Origin: Pieris napi
Taxonomy: Eukaryota > Arthropoda > Insecta > Lepidoptera > Pieridae
Direction: 5' to 3'
NCBI RefSeq assembly: GCF_905475465.1
Contig: NC_062238.1
Coordinates: forward strand, 5,250,501 to 5,314,500
DNA: 64,000 nt
Under the pieces are notes generated by a model, which worked only from the letters and a program-made list of their open reading frames with translations, searched no databases and was not told the DNA's origin. The position numbers were made by a program, and so were the translations under genes. Positions within the stretch are counted from its first letter, which is position 1, and every line of letters starts with the position of its first letter. Of the stretch, positions 10,671-23,858 are shown in pieces.

Positions 10671-13309
10671 AATATGAGCTTATAACTAACACAAAATAAG
10701 CGACGCTAACAAAAACAAACGGCTTATCTAAGGGTACATAAATCTAAATGACACTTATGTTATTGGACATTATCGAAAACGAAAATGTTAAAATACAATT
10801 TCTAAATGTGGTAAAAACTAACTAAAACTAAAAAATATTTGCTTCAATTGTGATGATTGCTTACATTTTGTTTACGCTTCTAACATAAGGTTACATTACT
10901 CCCGCCTTAAACAATTGTTTTACTAGTTTAGTAAATCATGTAATTTTTCTTCATACTATATGGAAATATAATGACGACATAAAGTTAAAACTAATGTAAA
11001 AGCCTATACTAATCGGCTTTTGTGGGCGACGGCTTGACATCTTAAAATTATGTACGTCCCTAAAGAATAAAACTATTTCTGAAGTTTAGGCTAATCTTAA
11101 CAACTCTCAAAGTAATTAAAGTTAAAGCGCGCTTTATATATACCTAGTAGTGTTTAAGGTTTTTAGATGTAAGAATATTATAACTATTTTTTATGTATCT
11201 ACAAATAGGCTTCAATACTGAATATCTATAGGTAATCCACCCATCCAAGGACATATTTTAACATTTATTCGTGATAATTAAAATGAAAATATACAGTTTT
11301 TTGTAAATAAATCAACTATATATATAGGTAACTTACTTAATTTTATTGATTTAAATATATTACTAATGCAAAATATTACATCCAAAATCTATTTGAAGCT
11401 TATAGCACGCAAATGTAAGGAGGGATGATTCAGATTAAAGTGTAAGAACTTAGTAGCCATTACAAATTTAATAACAAAATTCAGAGGCAAAAACTACAAA
11501 ATATCTAGGTGTGTATTACGCTAACTGCAATATTCAATTTCATATTCAAATAACCGTACTTGTTTTACATGTAGTGAGTGTAATTTTATAGTGTAGCGTT
11601 AGCGCTAAATGTAGCAATTATTAATCAAATCAAATAAAACGTGTATGAGTGTAAAGGTGTTTTTTTAATAGAGTTGAAAACTATGACTACATTTGTAGGT
11701 TTGTAGAAAGATGTAAGAGAGATGGCAAGCAAATTTTTACATGAATTTCCAAGAATTACTATCTACCGATGTAAATCTCATAGGTATAACTAAATAATTA
11801 ATATAAACCCAGTAATCTAATAATTTGGACAATAGTAAGAAAGCATTATATTTAATATGTTTGGATAACCTAATTATAGTTTTTTTAATTGTTTAATATG
11901 AAAGATGTGACGGAGCCAATATTTTTAAGTGCCTTAATTAAGCCACAATATTAAAAATTATGTATAATAGTGGAGCATTAAAATATTTTAAGTACTTTTA
12001 GATATAGATCACGCAGAACAATAATAAAATAATTTTCATCAATCTCTTGAGATGAGGTTTTATTATAATAATCTTCTTATCTTAAATACAATTCTAAATC
12101 GTTTTATGAAGTTTATAACGATAGTGTAGATATATTATGTTATGAATTATTTATCCAGATTTGGAGAGAAGCGTTGGTATCGTTTTATATGATAATTCGA
12201 GTTATTTTATTACTGTAATGGCTTTTTATGTTATGGGATCTAAGTATATGAAACACTTTCTTGACACATTTAGTTGTCATAAACAAAAGATGTACTGTCT
12301 TTTGTTTTTTTTTAAATTACATATCACATGTATGTTTCAATATTTATTAAACATAATACTGATTTCAAACAAAGGGGGTTACTTGTAACATCTCGGCAGG
12401 GGATAATCTGACTGAGCGGATCATAAAATTAATGGACCTGGCTATTTTAGTTACCGTATTCTATTTATATGATATTATCATGTTTTAGTTATTTTAAAAA
12501 CCGCACCTACATTATGGATTACTATACGGTATGTATTCAGGGTTGTTACGTTACGTTACTCAATAATATCTTTACCATAGAAGTATTATCTCAGGCAGAG
12601 TTACGCACTCCAAAAAACACCAAGCTTCACTGTCCAGGCACTTCAGGCCAACACAGATATTCCATTAAAAAATCTTTGAAGTTGTAAAGATCGTATGTGT
12701 TGAATTGGTACATGTATCGTATAACGCGCGCTACATCCGAATTAATGGCTAGCTTACTTTATCTATCACTTGTGGGGAGATATATTCGGAATAAATTGTT
12801 CATATACCCAATGACAGTGATATGTTGTGTATTTTTCATTGAATGAGGAACAATGCTACGATACAGCCGCTTACACATTTTGCTATATGTCAAAAGGTGA
12901 AAGCGGCGGTTTCAATGAAAGCTCCCAGTTGACATGTTTTATTACTAAATTTTCAGCATATTTGCAATATTTTTGTTGAATTTTATAATTTTTATGGAGA
13001 GAAAACAGTTATAGGCGGTAACCGATTCCTGTGTCATGGTGTTGTTTTAAATAAGGTAGGGTATAAAACTAAGGCTAACTACTTACTTATTAACTAAGGT
13101 TTTATGCTAAATAAATGCTATTAGTCAATGCTTATAAAAGCGCTATGCTAAAGAGAGGGCTGGTGATTAACTAAGCTATCTCATTTAACTCCGACGACTT
13201 ATGAAATGGCCGTGCTTATAAAACTAAGAAAACCTGGATGGGCAAAACGTAGCCTTGTGATTCTTTTTAAATTAATCTTCACAAACGATAATAGAATATT
13301 ATCATTATA

Positions 13310-13725
13310 TCTATATATATAAAAATGAAACCCGTTTTCCGTTGTCACGACATAACATGAAAACGGCTTGACCGATTTGTCTGATTCTTTTTTTATAATA
13401 TTCCTTGAAGTACGAGGATGATTCTAACGGAGATAAAAATTAAAAAAAATTGAGTGAAAAAATCTAAAAACAACACTTTTCTATATTCCCATACAAAATA
13501 TTCGTAATAATATTAAAAGGCAATTTGAACTTTAATACCATATCATAAAGTTCAAGTGTTAGTGGAGGTGGAATTTTTTTATTTTTTGACATAATGTATT
13601 TGTTGTATTATCAACTTTCTTTTTTTTTCTTACTAGCTAGACCGGTGTCCCGAATAGCAGAATAAGTATTTAAAAAAAATAAAGAATTGACAGTTTGGCG
13701 GTACGATGTTCGCCAGGCCAGCTAG
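13310..13725 (+). mobile_element. Non-autonomous Helitron, intact ends
   Basis: It begins TCTATATATATAAAAATGAA, preceded by host A, and ends TTCGCCAGGCCAGCTAG followed by host T, so it sits in the A^T target expected for Helitrons. A short hairpin (TGGCG, 10-base loop, CGCCA at 13696-13715) lies about 10 bases before the terminal CTAG, as is diagnostic for the class. The AAACGGCTTGACCGATTTG segment near the 5' end is shared by many lepidopteran Helitrons. At 416 bases it encodes nothing and would depend on a Rep/helicase supplied elsewhere. Confidence 0.85.
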
Positions 13726-14554
13726 TATATTGTAATTATAAAATTACGTCACCTACACCTAATTATCTGTAGGTTATCAGTCTTCAGAAAAACAAAAGAT
13801 CGCGAAACAGATACAGAAATTCGAAGACCAGACTCAAAATACTCTTGCGCCTTTGTTTTTTTATAATATTACGAGTGTATTGTAATACTCAAATAATAAT
13901 ATTCCTCTTTATTAATAAATTGTTTCATTGTGTCGAGAAAAATGTTCACTAATGTTGTTTCCAGTAATTCATAGTGTATGAGGCATCAAACCCCCCGAAC
14001 TCACGTATGGCACTCAAAGCGCACCCTCGACATAAGTTATTAGCTCGAAGAGATTAAGGGACAAAATCGTTTGATGAGTGACTCAAAGCATTTTAATAAC
14101 TAACAGGTACTCCTGTTACATTCTTCTTTTCTTTCTATAATGTTTCTAAGACAGCCAGTTTTTATTATAAGTACAACAGACAACAAATGTGAATGTGACA
14201 TAGCTGAAATATTCATTATTTCAATAACTATCTAAATATCAATAATTTTCACTACAAAGGACCAGACTGCGGGCCAAATGGATAATTAAATCGTCCCAAA
14301 TATTTTGTAAAAGGAATTTATTATGAACGCCATCTCCACCTACTTGGAATTTTAGAAATTTATTGTCTGTTTTACAAGCTCGGCGGGCTCATATTTACTG
14401 CAAAATAAAGTTATTTTATATTAATATTAACATTCAAGGAATAGTTGTCGACAAGATACAACAAGAAATATTTGCGTTAACTATGTAAAAACATATGGTA
14501 TGTAATAATATATCTTAGCCTCATCAGTGGTTAACACGTTCATGCTCTTCAAAA

Positions 14555-14623
14555 TATTATTATATAAATAATATATATAATATATATATATATTTATTAT
14601 AATAACAATATTATAATAATAAA
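14555..14623. repeat. AT-only, self-complementary tract
   Basis: Almost pure A/T, with alternating TA runs and ATTATAATAAT-type segments that can pair with each other. Such tracts readily extrude as cruciforms. It lies next to the exact centre of the giant palindrome (about 14599.5). Confidence 0.8.
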
Positions 14624-14682
14624 ATATTTGCTACTTTAAGTCACGTGATTCACGTGGTCAAGTGACTTAAAGTAGCAAATAT
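14624..14682. repeat. Perfect 21-bp-stem hairpin with two CACGTG sites
   Basis: Bases 14624-14644 (ATATTTGCTACTTTAAGTCA plus one C) are the exact reverse complement of 14662-14682, with a 17-base loop. CACGTG, the canonical E-box palindrome, occurs at 14642-14647 and 14651-14656. It could be a MITE remnant or only a structural hairpin. No transcription is implied by the sequence itself. Confidence 0.85.
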
Positions 14683-15473
14683 GGCCCGGAGAACATAAAC
14701 GTAATTAACACATGAGTAAAAGCCTCCACAGTGTCGAATAATCACAGTCCGAGGACGTCTAAACGCTAAGTTCGTAGGCAGATCGCGTGTCTTGTTAGTA
14801 ACAGTCGCTCTCCTGAATACGTAAGTTCTTGTAAACGCCGTCATTCATGATTAAACTGAACGAAACGTGACCGCTGACTGAAACATGTGTCCTACGAAAA
14901 ATGTAGCCAATTAGATCAATCGAATGAAGTTTGCGATCCCTTACTTAGCCTTATTTGGTCTTGATTGTATTTGTTCTTGTTAAGGAATATTTCAGCTATG
15001 TCACATTCACATTTGTTGTCTGTTGTACTTATAATAAAAACTGGCTGTCTTAGAAACATTATAGAAAGAAAAGAAGAATGTAACAGGAGTACCTGTTAGT
15101 TATTAAAATGCTTTGAGTCACTCATCAAACGATTTTGTCCCTTAATCTCTTCGAGCTAATAACTTATGTCGAGGGTGCGCTTTGAGTGCCATACGTGAGT
15201 TCGGGGGGTTTGATGCCTCATACACTATGAATTACTGGAAACAACATTAGTGAACATTTTTCTCGACACAATGAAACAATTTATTAATAAAGAGGAATAT
15301 TATTATTTGAGTATTACAATACACTCGTAATATTATAAAAAAACAAAGGCGCAAGAGTATTTTGAGTCTGGTCTTCGAATTTCTGTATCTGTTTCGCGAT
15401 CTTTTGTTTTTCTGAAGACTGATAACCTACAGATAATTAGGTGTAGGTGACGTAATTTTATAATTACAATATA

Positions 15474-15889
15474 CTAGCTGGCCTGGCGAACATCGTACCG
15501 CCAAACTGTCAATTCTTTATTTTTTTTAAATACTTATTCTGCTATTCGGGACACCGGTCTAGCTAGTAAGAAAAAAAAAGAAAGTTGATAATACAACAAA
15601 TACATTATGTCAAAAAATAAAAAAATTCCACCTCCACTAACACTTGAACTTTATGATATGGTATTAAAGTTCAAATTGCCTTTTAATATTATTACGAATA
15701 TTTTGTATGGGAATATAGAAAAGTGTTGTTTTTAGATTTTTTCACTCAATTTTTTTTAATTTTTATCTCCGTTAGAATCATCCTCGTACTTCAAGGAATA
15801 TTATAAAAAAAGAATCAGACAAATCGGTCAAGCCGTTTTCATGTTATGTCGTGACAACGGAAAACGGGTTTCATTTTTATATATATAGA
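15474..15889 (-). mobile_element. Non-autonomous Helitron (mirror copy)
   Basis: Palindrome mirror of 13310-13725, on the minus strand, with the same TC and CTAG ends and 3' hairpin. Confidence 0.85.
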
Positions 15890-18528
15890 TATAATGATAA
15901 TATTCTATTATCGTTTGTGAAGATTAATTTAAAAAGAATCACAAGGCTACGTTTTGCCCATCCAGGTTTTCTTAGTTTTATAAGCACGGCCATTTCATAA
16001 GTCGTCGGAGTTAAATGAGATAGCTTAGTTAATCACCAGCCCTCTCTTTAGCATAGCGCTTTTATAAGCATTGACTAATAGCATTTATTTAGCATAAAAC
16101 CTTAATTAATAAGTAAGTAGTTAGCCTTAGTTTTATACCCTACCTTATTTAAAACAACACCATGACACAGGAATCGGTTACCGCCTATAACTGTTTTCTC
16201 TCCATAAAAATTATAAAATTCAACAAAAATATTGCAAATATGCTGAAAATTTAGTAATAAAACATGTCAACTGGGAGCTTTCATTGAAACCGCCGCTTTC
16301 ACCTTTTGACATATAGCAAAATGTGTAAGCGGCTGTATCGTAGCATTGTTCCTCATTCAATGAAAAATACACAACATATCACTGTCATTGGGTATATGAA
16401 CAATTTATTCCGAATATATCTCCCCACAAGTGATAGATAAAGTAAGCTAGCCATTAATTCGGATGTAGCGCGCGTTATACGATACATGTACCAATTCAAC
16501 ACATACGATCTTTACAACTTCAAAGATTTTTTAATGGAATATCTGTGTTGGCCTGAAGTGCCTGGACAGTGAAGCTTGGTGTTTTTTGGAGTGCGTAACT
16601 CTGCCTGAGATAATACTTCTATGGTAAAGATATTATTGAGTAACGTAACGTAACAACCCTGAATACATACCGTATAGTAATCCATAATGTAGGTGCGGTT
16701 TTTAAAATAACTAAAACATGATAATATCATATAAATAGAATACGGTAACTAAAATAGCCAGGTCCATTAATTTTATGATCCGCTCAGTCAGATTATCCCC
16801 TGCCGAGATGTTACAAGTAACCCCCTTTGTTTGAAATCAGTATTATGTTTAATAAATATTGAAACATACATGTGATATGTAATTTAAAAAAAAACAAAAG
16901 ACAGTACATCTTTTGTTTATGACAACTAAATGTGTCAAGAAAGTGTTTCATATACTTAGATCCCATAACATAAAAAGCCATTACAGTAATAAAATAACTC
17001 GAATTATCATATAAAACGATACCAACGCTTCTCTCCAAATCTGGATAAATAATTCATAACATAATATATCTACACTATCGTTATAAACTTCATAAAACGA
17101 TTTAGAATTGTATTTAAGATAAGAAGATTATTATAATAAAACCTCATCTCAAGAGATTGATGAAAATTATTTTATTATTGTTCTGCGTGATCTATATCTA
17201 AAAGTACTTAAAATATTTTAATGCTCCACTATTATACATAATTTTTAATATTGTGGCTTAATTAAGGCACTTAAAAATATTGGCTCCGTCACATCTTTCA
17301 TATTAAACAATTAAAAAAACTATAATTAGGTTATCCAAACATATTAAATATAATGCTTTCTTACTATTGTCCAAATTATTAGATTACTGGGTTTATATTA
17401 ATTATTTAGTTATACCTATGAGATTTACATCGGTAGATAGTAATTCTTGGAAATTCATGTAAAAATTTGCTTGCCATCTCTCTTACATCTTTCTACAAAC
17501 CTACAAATGTAGTCATAGTTTTCAACTCTATTAAAAAAACACCTTTACACTCATACACGTTTTATTTGATTTGATTAATAATTGCTACATTTAGCGCTAA
17601 CGCTACACTATAAAATTACACTCACTACATGTAAAACAAGTACGGTTATTTGAATATGAAATTGAATATTGCAGTTAGCGTAATACACACCTAGATATTT
17701 TGTAGTTTTTGCCTCTGAATTTTGTTATTAAATTTGTAATGGCTACTAAGTTCTTACACTTTAATCTGAATCATCCCTCCTTACATTTGCGTGCTATAAG
17801 CTTCAAATAGATTTTGGATGTAATATTTTGCATTAGTAATATATTTAAATCAATAAAATTAAGTAAGTTACCTATATATATAGTTGATTTATTTACAAAA
17901 AACTGTATATTTTCATTTTAATTATCACGAATAAATGTTAAAATATGTCCTTGGATGGGTGGATTACCTATAGATATTCAGTATTGAAGCCTATTTGTAG
18001 ATACATAAAAAATAGTTATAATATTCTTACATCTAAAAACCTTAAACACTACTAGGTATATATAAAGCGCGCTTTAACTTTAATTACTTTGAGAGTTGTT
18101 AAGATTAGCCTAAACTTCAGAAATAGTTTTATTCTTTAGGGACGTACATAATTTTAAGATGTCAAGCCGTCGCCCACAAAAGCCGATTAGTATAGGCTTT
18201 TACATTAGTTTTAACTTTATGTCGTCATTATATTTCCATATAGTATGAAGAAAAATTACATGATTTACTAAACTAGTAAAACAATTGTTTAAGGCGGGAG
18301 TAATGTAACCTTATGTTAGAAGCGTAAACAAAATGTAAGCAATCATCACAATTGAAGCAAATATTTTTTAGTTTTAGTTAGTTTTTACCACATTTAGAAA
18401 TTGTATTTTAACATTTTCGTTTTCGATAATGTCCAATAACATAAGTGTCATTTAGATTTATGTACCCTTAGATAAGCCGTTTGTTTTTGTTAGCGTCGCT
18501 TATTTTGTGTTAGTTATAAGCTCATATT

Positions 18529-18616
18529 TTAAACCATTAAAGTCAGTTCTTACTCATCTTCAAACAAAGAGTTTTATTTAAACATCTCCATACAACAACC
18601 GCCACCGAACTTAACA
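18529..18616. repeat. Dispersed repeat fragment (mirror copy)
   Basis: Palindrome mirror of 10583-10670, in inverted orientation. Confidence 0.5.
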
Positions 18617-21415
18617 CTATGCATCTTTTCCTCCAAACTTAAGGATCGTCGACCAGTCAACTGAAAGGCCGGCCCTTAGGCCCCAAAGGCAAAGGTCGGG
18701 AAGTGGTATATTTCCTAACCTGTAGGGATAACTTTGTTAGCACGTTTCAGAGAACGACGTCATCGTACTAATTTGTTAGCTACAAATAGTAGGCGTCGGT
18801 ACAATATTATTTCTATATTCTATACTCATAACTTCAAACTATATTCCATTCGCAATGAGGGCTTGAAATTGCATCTATTTTTAGCAAATTTTCTTTTACA
18901 GGCGAATAGATAACCCCCTGAACTCTACCCATTATCATCTTATATCGATATAAATTGGCTACAACTATAATACCTACCTAATTACCTAAAATTTATAATT
19001 TAATTTGGCGTGTTCCTTCGTGAGAAATAAAACCTCTTAGGTAAGAACCTTACATCTTTTCTCGATCAAATTACCTTTTACTAATTAAAATGCTAATTTC
19101 CTTTGCCAATGAGCTTTTAATTGAAGCTCAAATTGGTAACAGTACTTAATTATGAAGTCATCTTCACGTTCGCCTTTTGTTTAATTATAACTTCCCGTGA
19201 TTTTACTTGATATGGGGGCGGAATAATGTGTTGTTTTTCCCTTAACCCATTCTCAAACGCGTAGTCTTGTTTTGACGCTTATATCAATCGAATGGCGGAA
19301 AATAAATTGTGATTGCTTCAACATCCAAAATAGATTCAAGTCGCTGTATTTGGTCCCGTTCTTATACATATTTATAGCGTGCAATAGGTCACGGGACAGA
19401 CTCATTCATATGTAGTGATATTATTCTTGCTTTGTTAGTTTCATTTATATTTTTAACTGTCTTCATTATTTTAATTTCGAACTTCAAAACCTCCTGTTTA
19501 CTGAGATGTGCAACTTTGATACTGTGTAGTTTTATTCAATTCTACCTTATGTAAAACAATGTTTTTCGGAGAAGAAATCAGTGTAAAGCTGAGGTCCACA
19601 CGGGTCTTGAACATTTAATTTAAAACAATACTATCCTAATTCAATAATATGTTCGTCTACTGAATACGTGTTTAGTAACTTAAAATCTCTATAAGATAGT
19701 GCGGCATAATTCAGAATATTAGTACTTTTTTAGAATAAAACATAGATTAAAGTGAATAAACTAGTGTGACGTGTGACAAATGTATATCTCACTATCTAGA
19801 AAATACAGAGTCAGCGAAACGAATTTCCTAATACTCATAAAATAAGCTTAGTTGATATGAAATTGCTGAATCCCTGGCAACTTAGTTCCGAGGTAAGTCT
19901 AAAAAATCGCCACATTACCATTTATATTAGAAAGTGTACTTCGTAGCGGCCAGCTATTATTTGCGGTGCCATGAGTCAAGGAGCAAGGTATTTGTCACTT
20001 GTGTACCCTCGCTCATATTGTAAGGGCTAATCCTTAACATAGATTAATCAGGTTCAACGTTAACTATAAGGGACACCTTTATATTTCACATTTATCGTTG
20101 TACTCTACAAACAATAATGATATAGAAGATACATAACAAACAATATATAACTGACTGAGTGCCACTCATTGACACAGATCAACAAAACTTTAAATTAAAA
20201 GCTTCACATCACTTCACTGGATGGGAGGGAAAATAGGGAGTTAAGGTTACATGGACGAGGGAAATTTAAAGAAAGATGGTCAAATAACGAGTCATTAATT
20301 AAAGAACAGTTAAAAAAAAGGGTAAAAATAGTTTTTGATTGCATGCAAATAATTAATTACAATTAAATAATCAAAGACTGGAAATTATTATAGTCAATAA
20401 AGTTCAGTTTACATTTGAAAAATTAAATAAATAAATATTTATTATTATTCTCTTACATTAAGTGTAACATAAATTCTTGTTTTTAAATTATGTCCAATAC
20501 CGTAGCATCTTCCGTGGGCAACTTCATTCTGATAATTTTGTGTCACGGTGCGCGAGCATCGTAAAATTTCACTCTCATCAATTTTTCATAACGCGCCTAA
20601 AGAAGTATAACTTCAAAAATATATGGTCCGTCGAGCCCTCGTCCATACCACACTCACAGTAAAATAAAAGCATTTTGCAAAAGAACTACATACAGTATCG
20701 TTCTTTTTCGTAGGTTTCGTTAATAGAATGGTGAAGCATAAAGCATATCTGTGTTTGTCTGTGGCACGTTGACAGCTCTCAATCAGGTAAATCGATTTTG
20801 TGTAAAAAGTTAAATTTAAAATTACCTGATTGAAAGTATAGTTATATTTTAGCTTTATTTTTTATGTATAGCACAAAACATCGTCATTTATATTAATTTA
20901 TTTTGTAATCCTACAGCTAACGTATATTATATTTAATAAAAACAATTATTTTCTCTTTTTTTTTTTTTATTAATACACCTTAAGCATATTTCACGATAGC
21001 TTAAACAGGTCAAGGCTTAAATATTGGTCGTTGTTTATGGGCGCCATACATTTACATAGTCTTAAAATATGAATAGCAATAAAACTTATCACACTACAAT
21101 AGGTATAATTATTAAATTATATTATAGATTGGTTTAAAACTAGCCCGAATATATATATAATTATGACACCAACCAGTGACGTTACTAAGAATATTTAGCA
21201 AATCTTTTCTCACCATCACTTATGACATATTTTTCATGTGAGGCATTATCTAAAGGAGCCTGATAACGAAGAAACCCTATTAAATCTCACTTTATCCCTA
21301 GTTAAGATGACTTTAGCGCTTTACGGGGTGCTGAGACACTGCTATCGTAAATGACACCTGATAAGGAGATCGTAAAAAACCACTAAATTGCCCGAGGAGT
21401 TAAAGGAAACAGAGA

Positions 21416-22601
21416 TTTCCTAACATTTCACCAACTGCTCATAAGAGTATATAATTTTTTTCTATTGTAACGAAGTGTTAAACGAAAAAAAATCTCGTTA
21501 ACATTTCACCAACTGTTCATAAGAGTATATATTTTTGAAGTGAAACTTCTTTATCAGGGTTGGAAAAAAATTTAGTGTAACATTTTTTCGTTACGCGTCA
21601 CATTTTTCCGTTACGCGCCATCTTTTGAAGTGAAACTTCTTTATCAACGTATGAGAGAAATTTTGTAGCAGGTTACGCGCCATGTTGCTTTTTGAAGTCA
21701 AACTTCTTTATCGGCGTTGGAAAAAAAATTACACACATTTGTCACATTTTTCGGTTACGCGCCATCTTTTTCTTGTCCCTACCACGGTTGATCCGAAGAG
21801 ATTCGAAGCCATTAGTAAAATAAATATATAATAACGATAACAATGATAGTAATACTAATAATTCTATTACAATTAATGAAATTCTGTAATAATCTTAGTA
21901 CTACAAAGTAGTACAGTAATAAGTTAAAAAAAAAAACAAATGTGCGTGTACTAGTGTACACACGTTAGAAGTGAAACTTCTTTATGACCTTATTTTTCGA
22001 AAAATTATCTATATGCAACTAACTTTACAGAAATTGGTGAAATAAAGTTAAATTAGATAAAGTTTAACAAAAGGCTTTTAAAATCACAGACTTGAATACA
22101 AATAATACAATTATTTCATTTTACCTTATTACCACTAAGATTATTACAGAATTTCATAAATTGTAATATAATTTTTAGTATCATTGTTATAGTTATTATA
22201 AATTTTTGTTATTAATGGTTTAGAATCTCTTCGAATCAACCGTGGTAGGGACGAGAAAAAGACGCGCGTAACGGTCAAATGTGACGCGTAACCGAAACAT
22301 GTGACGCGTAACCGAAAAATGTTACACTAAATTTTTTTCCAACCCCGATAAAGAAGTTTCACTTCAATGAAATAATTGTATTTGTATTCATGTCTATGAT
22401 AATAAAAGCCTTTTGTTAAACTTTATCTAATTTAATTTTATTTAACCAATTTCTGTAAAGTTGCATATAGTAGATCATTTTTCGAAAAATAAGGTCATAA
22501 AGAAGTTTCACTTCTTACGTGTGTACACCTAGTACCTACACGCACACATTTTTTTTCTGTTGGAACCATGTGTTAATCGAAAAAAAATAACTGTTGCCTC
22601 G
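21416..22601. repeat. Nested array of inverted and tandem repeats (mirror copy)
   Basis: Palindrome mirror of 6597-7783. A T run is one base shorter here (eight against nine), the only length difference noticed between the arms. Confidence 0.8.
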
Positions 22602-22785
22602 ATATCCTTGCTATATTTACTGCACAGAAATAGGCAAATTACACCCCATTATTACAGCAAAAACAGTTTGTATAACCCTTGTGTAGCGTAATCATGAAAA
22701 CATGTTGGTCAAAAATTATTTGAGTAGTAGTATTGTAACTACACAATACAGTTCGAAGAGATCCCTATCATATCCCTAAGCAGAT

Positions 22786-22820
22786 GCTTTTGTTGCGGGT
22801 CCTAATCCCGCAACAAAAGC
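22786..22820. repeat. Perfect 14-bp hairpin (mirror copy)
   Basis: Palindrome mirror of the hairpin at 6378-6412, with an intact stem. Confidence 0.85.
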
Positions 22821-23437
22821 GTGGCCGTCCCAATCTGACGACGTACAGTTGCAGATAAGGGAAAAAGATTCGGGAAGACTTGGAGCGAGGTAAATTATGA
22901 AGCTCAAGACCTCTGCCCCATTCAGGGGTAATAGAAAATTAAGTCGTTGAAACTAACCGCCAATGCATGTAAATGTATAGCAAAAAGTGATACAGTATAT
23001 GTGAGACTTTATATTTGGGTTGAAAAGCCAATTACGTAATATAAATATTAACTTGGATGAATCATTTACGTGTTGAAACGTACTCATTGAGCGAAAGACA
23101 TTGAGGGCTTAAAAATGTATCAATTTGGAATCAATTAACAGGCAATTATCAATATGATGTGTTTTATGGGGATTAAACCTTCCAATTATCACCGTAGGTT
23201 CACAAGCAATTTCGATTTATAATAAGAAATACAGGTTAAATCGCGCTTCGGATATTGAACTTCGTCAAAATTGGGCTTTTGTTTAGATGACTTCATTAAG
23301 CTTAGGTAATAATATTTAAGTAAATAAATGCGATAGATATGAGTTTACAGATAGAGGGGTAATTTTCGGGAGAATTATTTTCATAATTCAACATTTATTG
23401 CATACGCAGTACATTATATGATTCTCAGTTGTACCAA

Positions 23438-23858
23438 AGGGTCAAATTGTGTTCTAGCAGGAGCTCTCCAGTCTTTCCATTTGATCGCATACAAAGCAGC
23501 TTGAATCGTTATCCACCCTGCTCTTTCCGATCTTGATCGGCCATGCATAGAGGTTGATTTTGTTGCTTCCATCAGCGTCGTCTACCGCATATAGACATGC
23601 CGCATGGGGACTGCTCAAAAGAATTTTTCGGACATTTAAGTTAGTATTAGTCAGTAATAAAAATCCTGTTGATGAATTCCATCATTGGACGTCAACGTCC
23701 ACGTGGTCGTGGCCTCGAGGCAGAAAACCAAATTCCATCCTTTCCAACTGACGCCTTCATTCGCGACCTTCCACCATCTTGTGGAACCAGCTACCAATAG
23801 AAGTATTTCCGAACTGAAATGACTTAAGAGCCTTCAAAAAAAGGCAACACACTCAGTT
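23438..23858 (+). pseudogene. Decayed reverse transcriptase tail (mirror copy)
   Basis: Palindrome mirror of 5340-5760, on the plus strand. It shows the same broken frames, including a 65-codon piece at 23554-23751 that corresponds to the FHHRTSRQ region of the intact enzyme at 58444-59757. Confidence 0.7.

Larger units (their letters stand above)
7784..13309. other. Unassigned AT-rich sequence with minor repeats
   Basis: Apart from the inverted repeat at 8367-8419 and the dispersed fragment at 10583-10670, nothing is recognised. The longest frames (75 codons at 12161-12388, 72 codons at 12469-12687) have low-complexity composition and no motif I know. The mirror is 15890-21415. Confidence 0.6.
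1..14214 (+). repeat. Left arm of giant near-perfect palindrome
   Basis: The reverse complement of this whole stretch recurs at 14985-29198. Pairing follows R = 29198 - L up to about 6610 and R = 29199 - L further in. The one-base step is a T run at 6611-6619 with nine T here and eight in the other arm. One substitution was found, C at 13094 where the partner strand at 16105 implies T. Many other segments compared by eye, including several long homopolymers, were identical. The arm begins at the first base of the window, so its true outer end is not visible and may lie further left. Small frames found in this arm reappear in the other only because the DNA is duplicated; they are not a gene family. 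Confidence 0.97.
14215..14984. other. Unique spacer at the palindrome centre
   Basis: This 770-base stretch is not shared between the arms. Its left half is very AT-rich, with TA-alternating and TAT/ATA runs around 14555-14625, and it contains a perfect hairpin at 14624-14682. The right half (14690-14980) is less AT-rich and has no recognised gene; a 64-codon minus-strand frame at 14650-14844 overlaps the hairpin and resembles nothing I know. A spacer of this size argues against the simplest read fold-back error, which normally leaves no spacer. Confidence 0.9.

Noticed and set aside
12161..17038. Pairs of identical small proteins such as those at 12161-12388 and 16811-17038
   Set aside because: They are identical only because the DNA is inverted and duplicated. 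Shared codons do not show selection.
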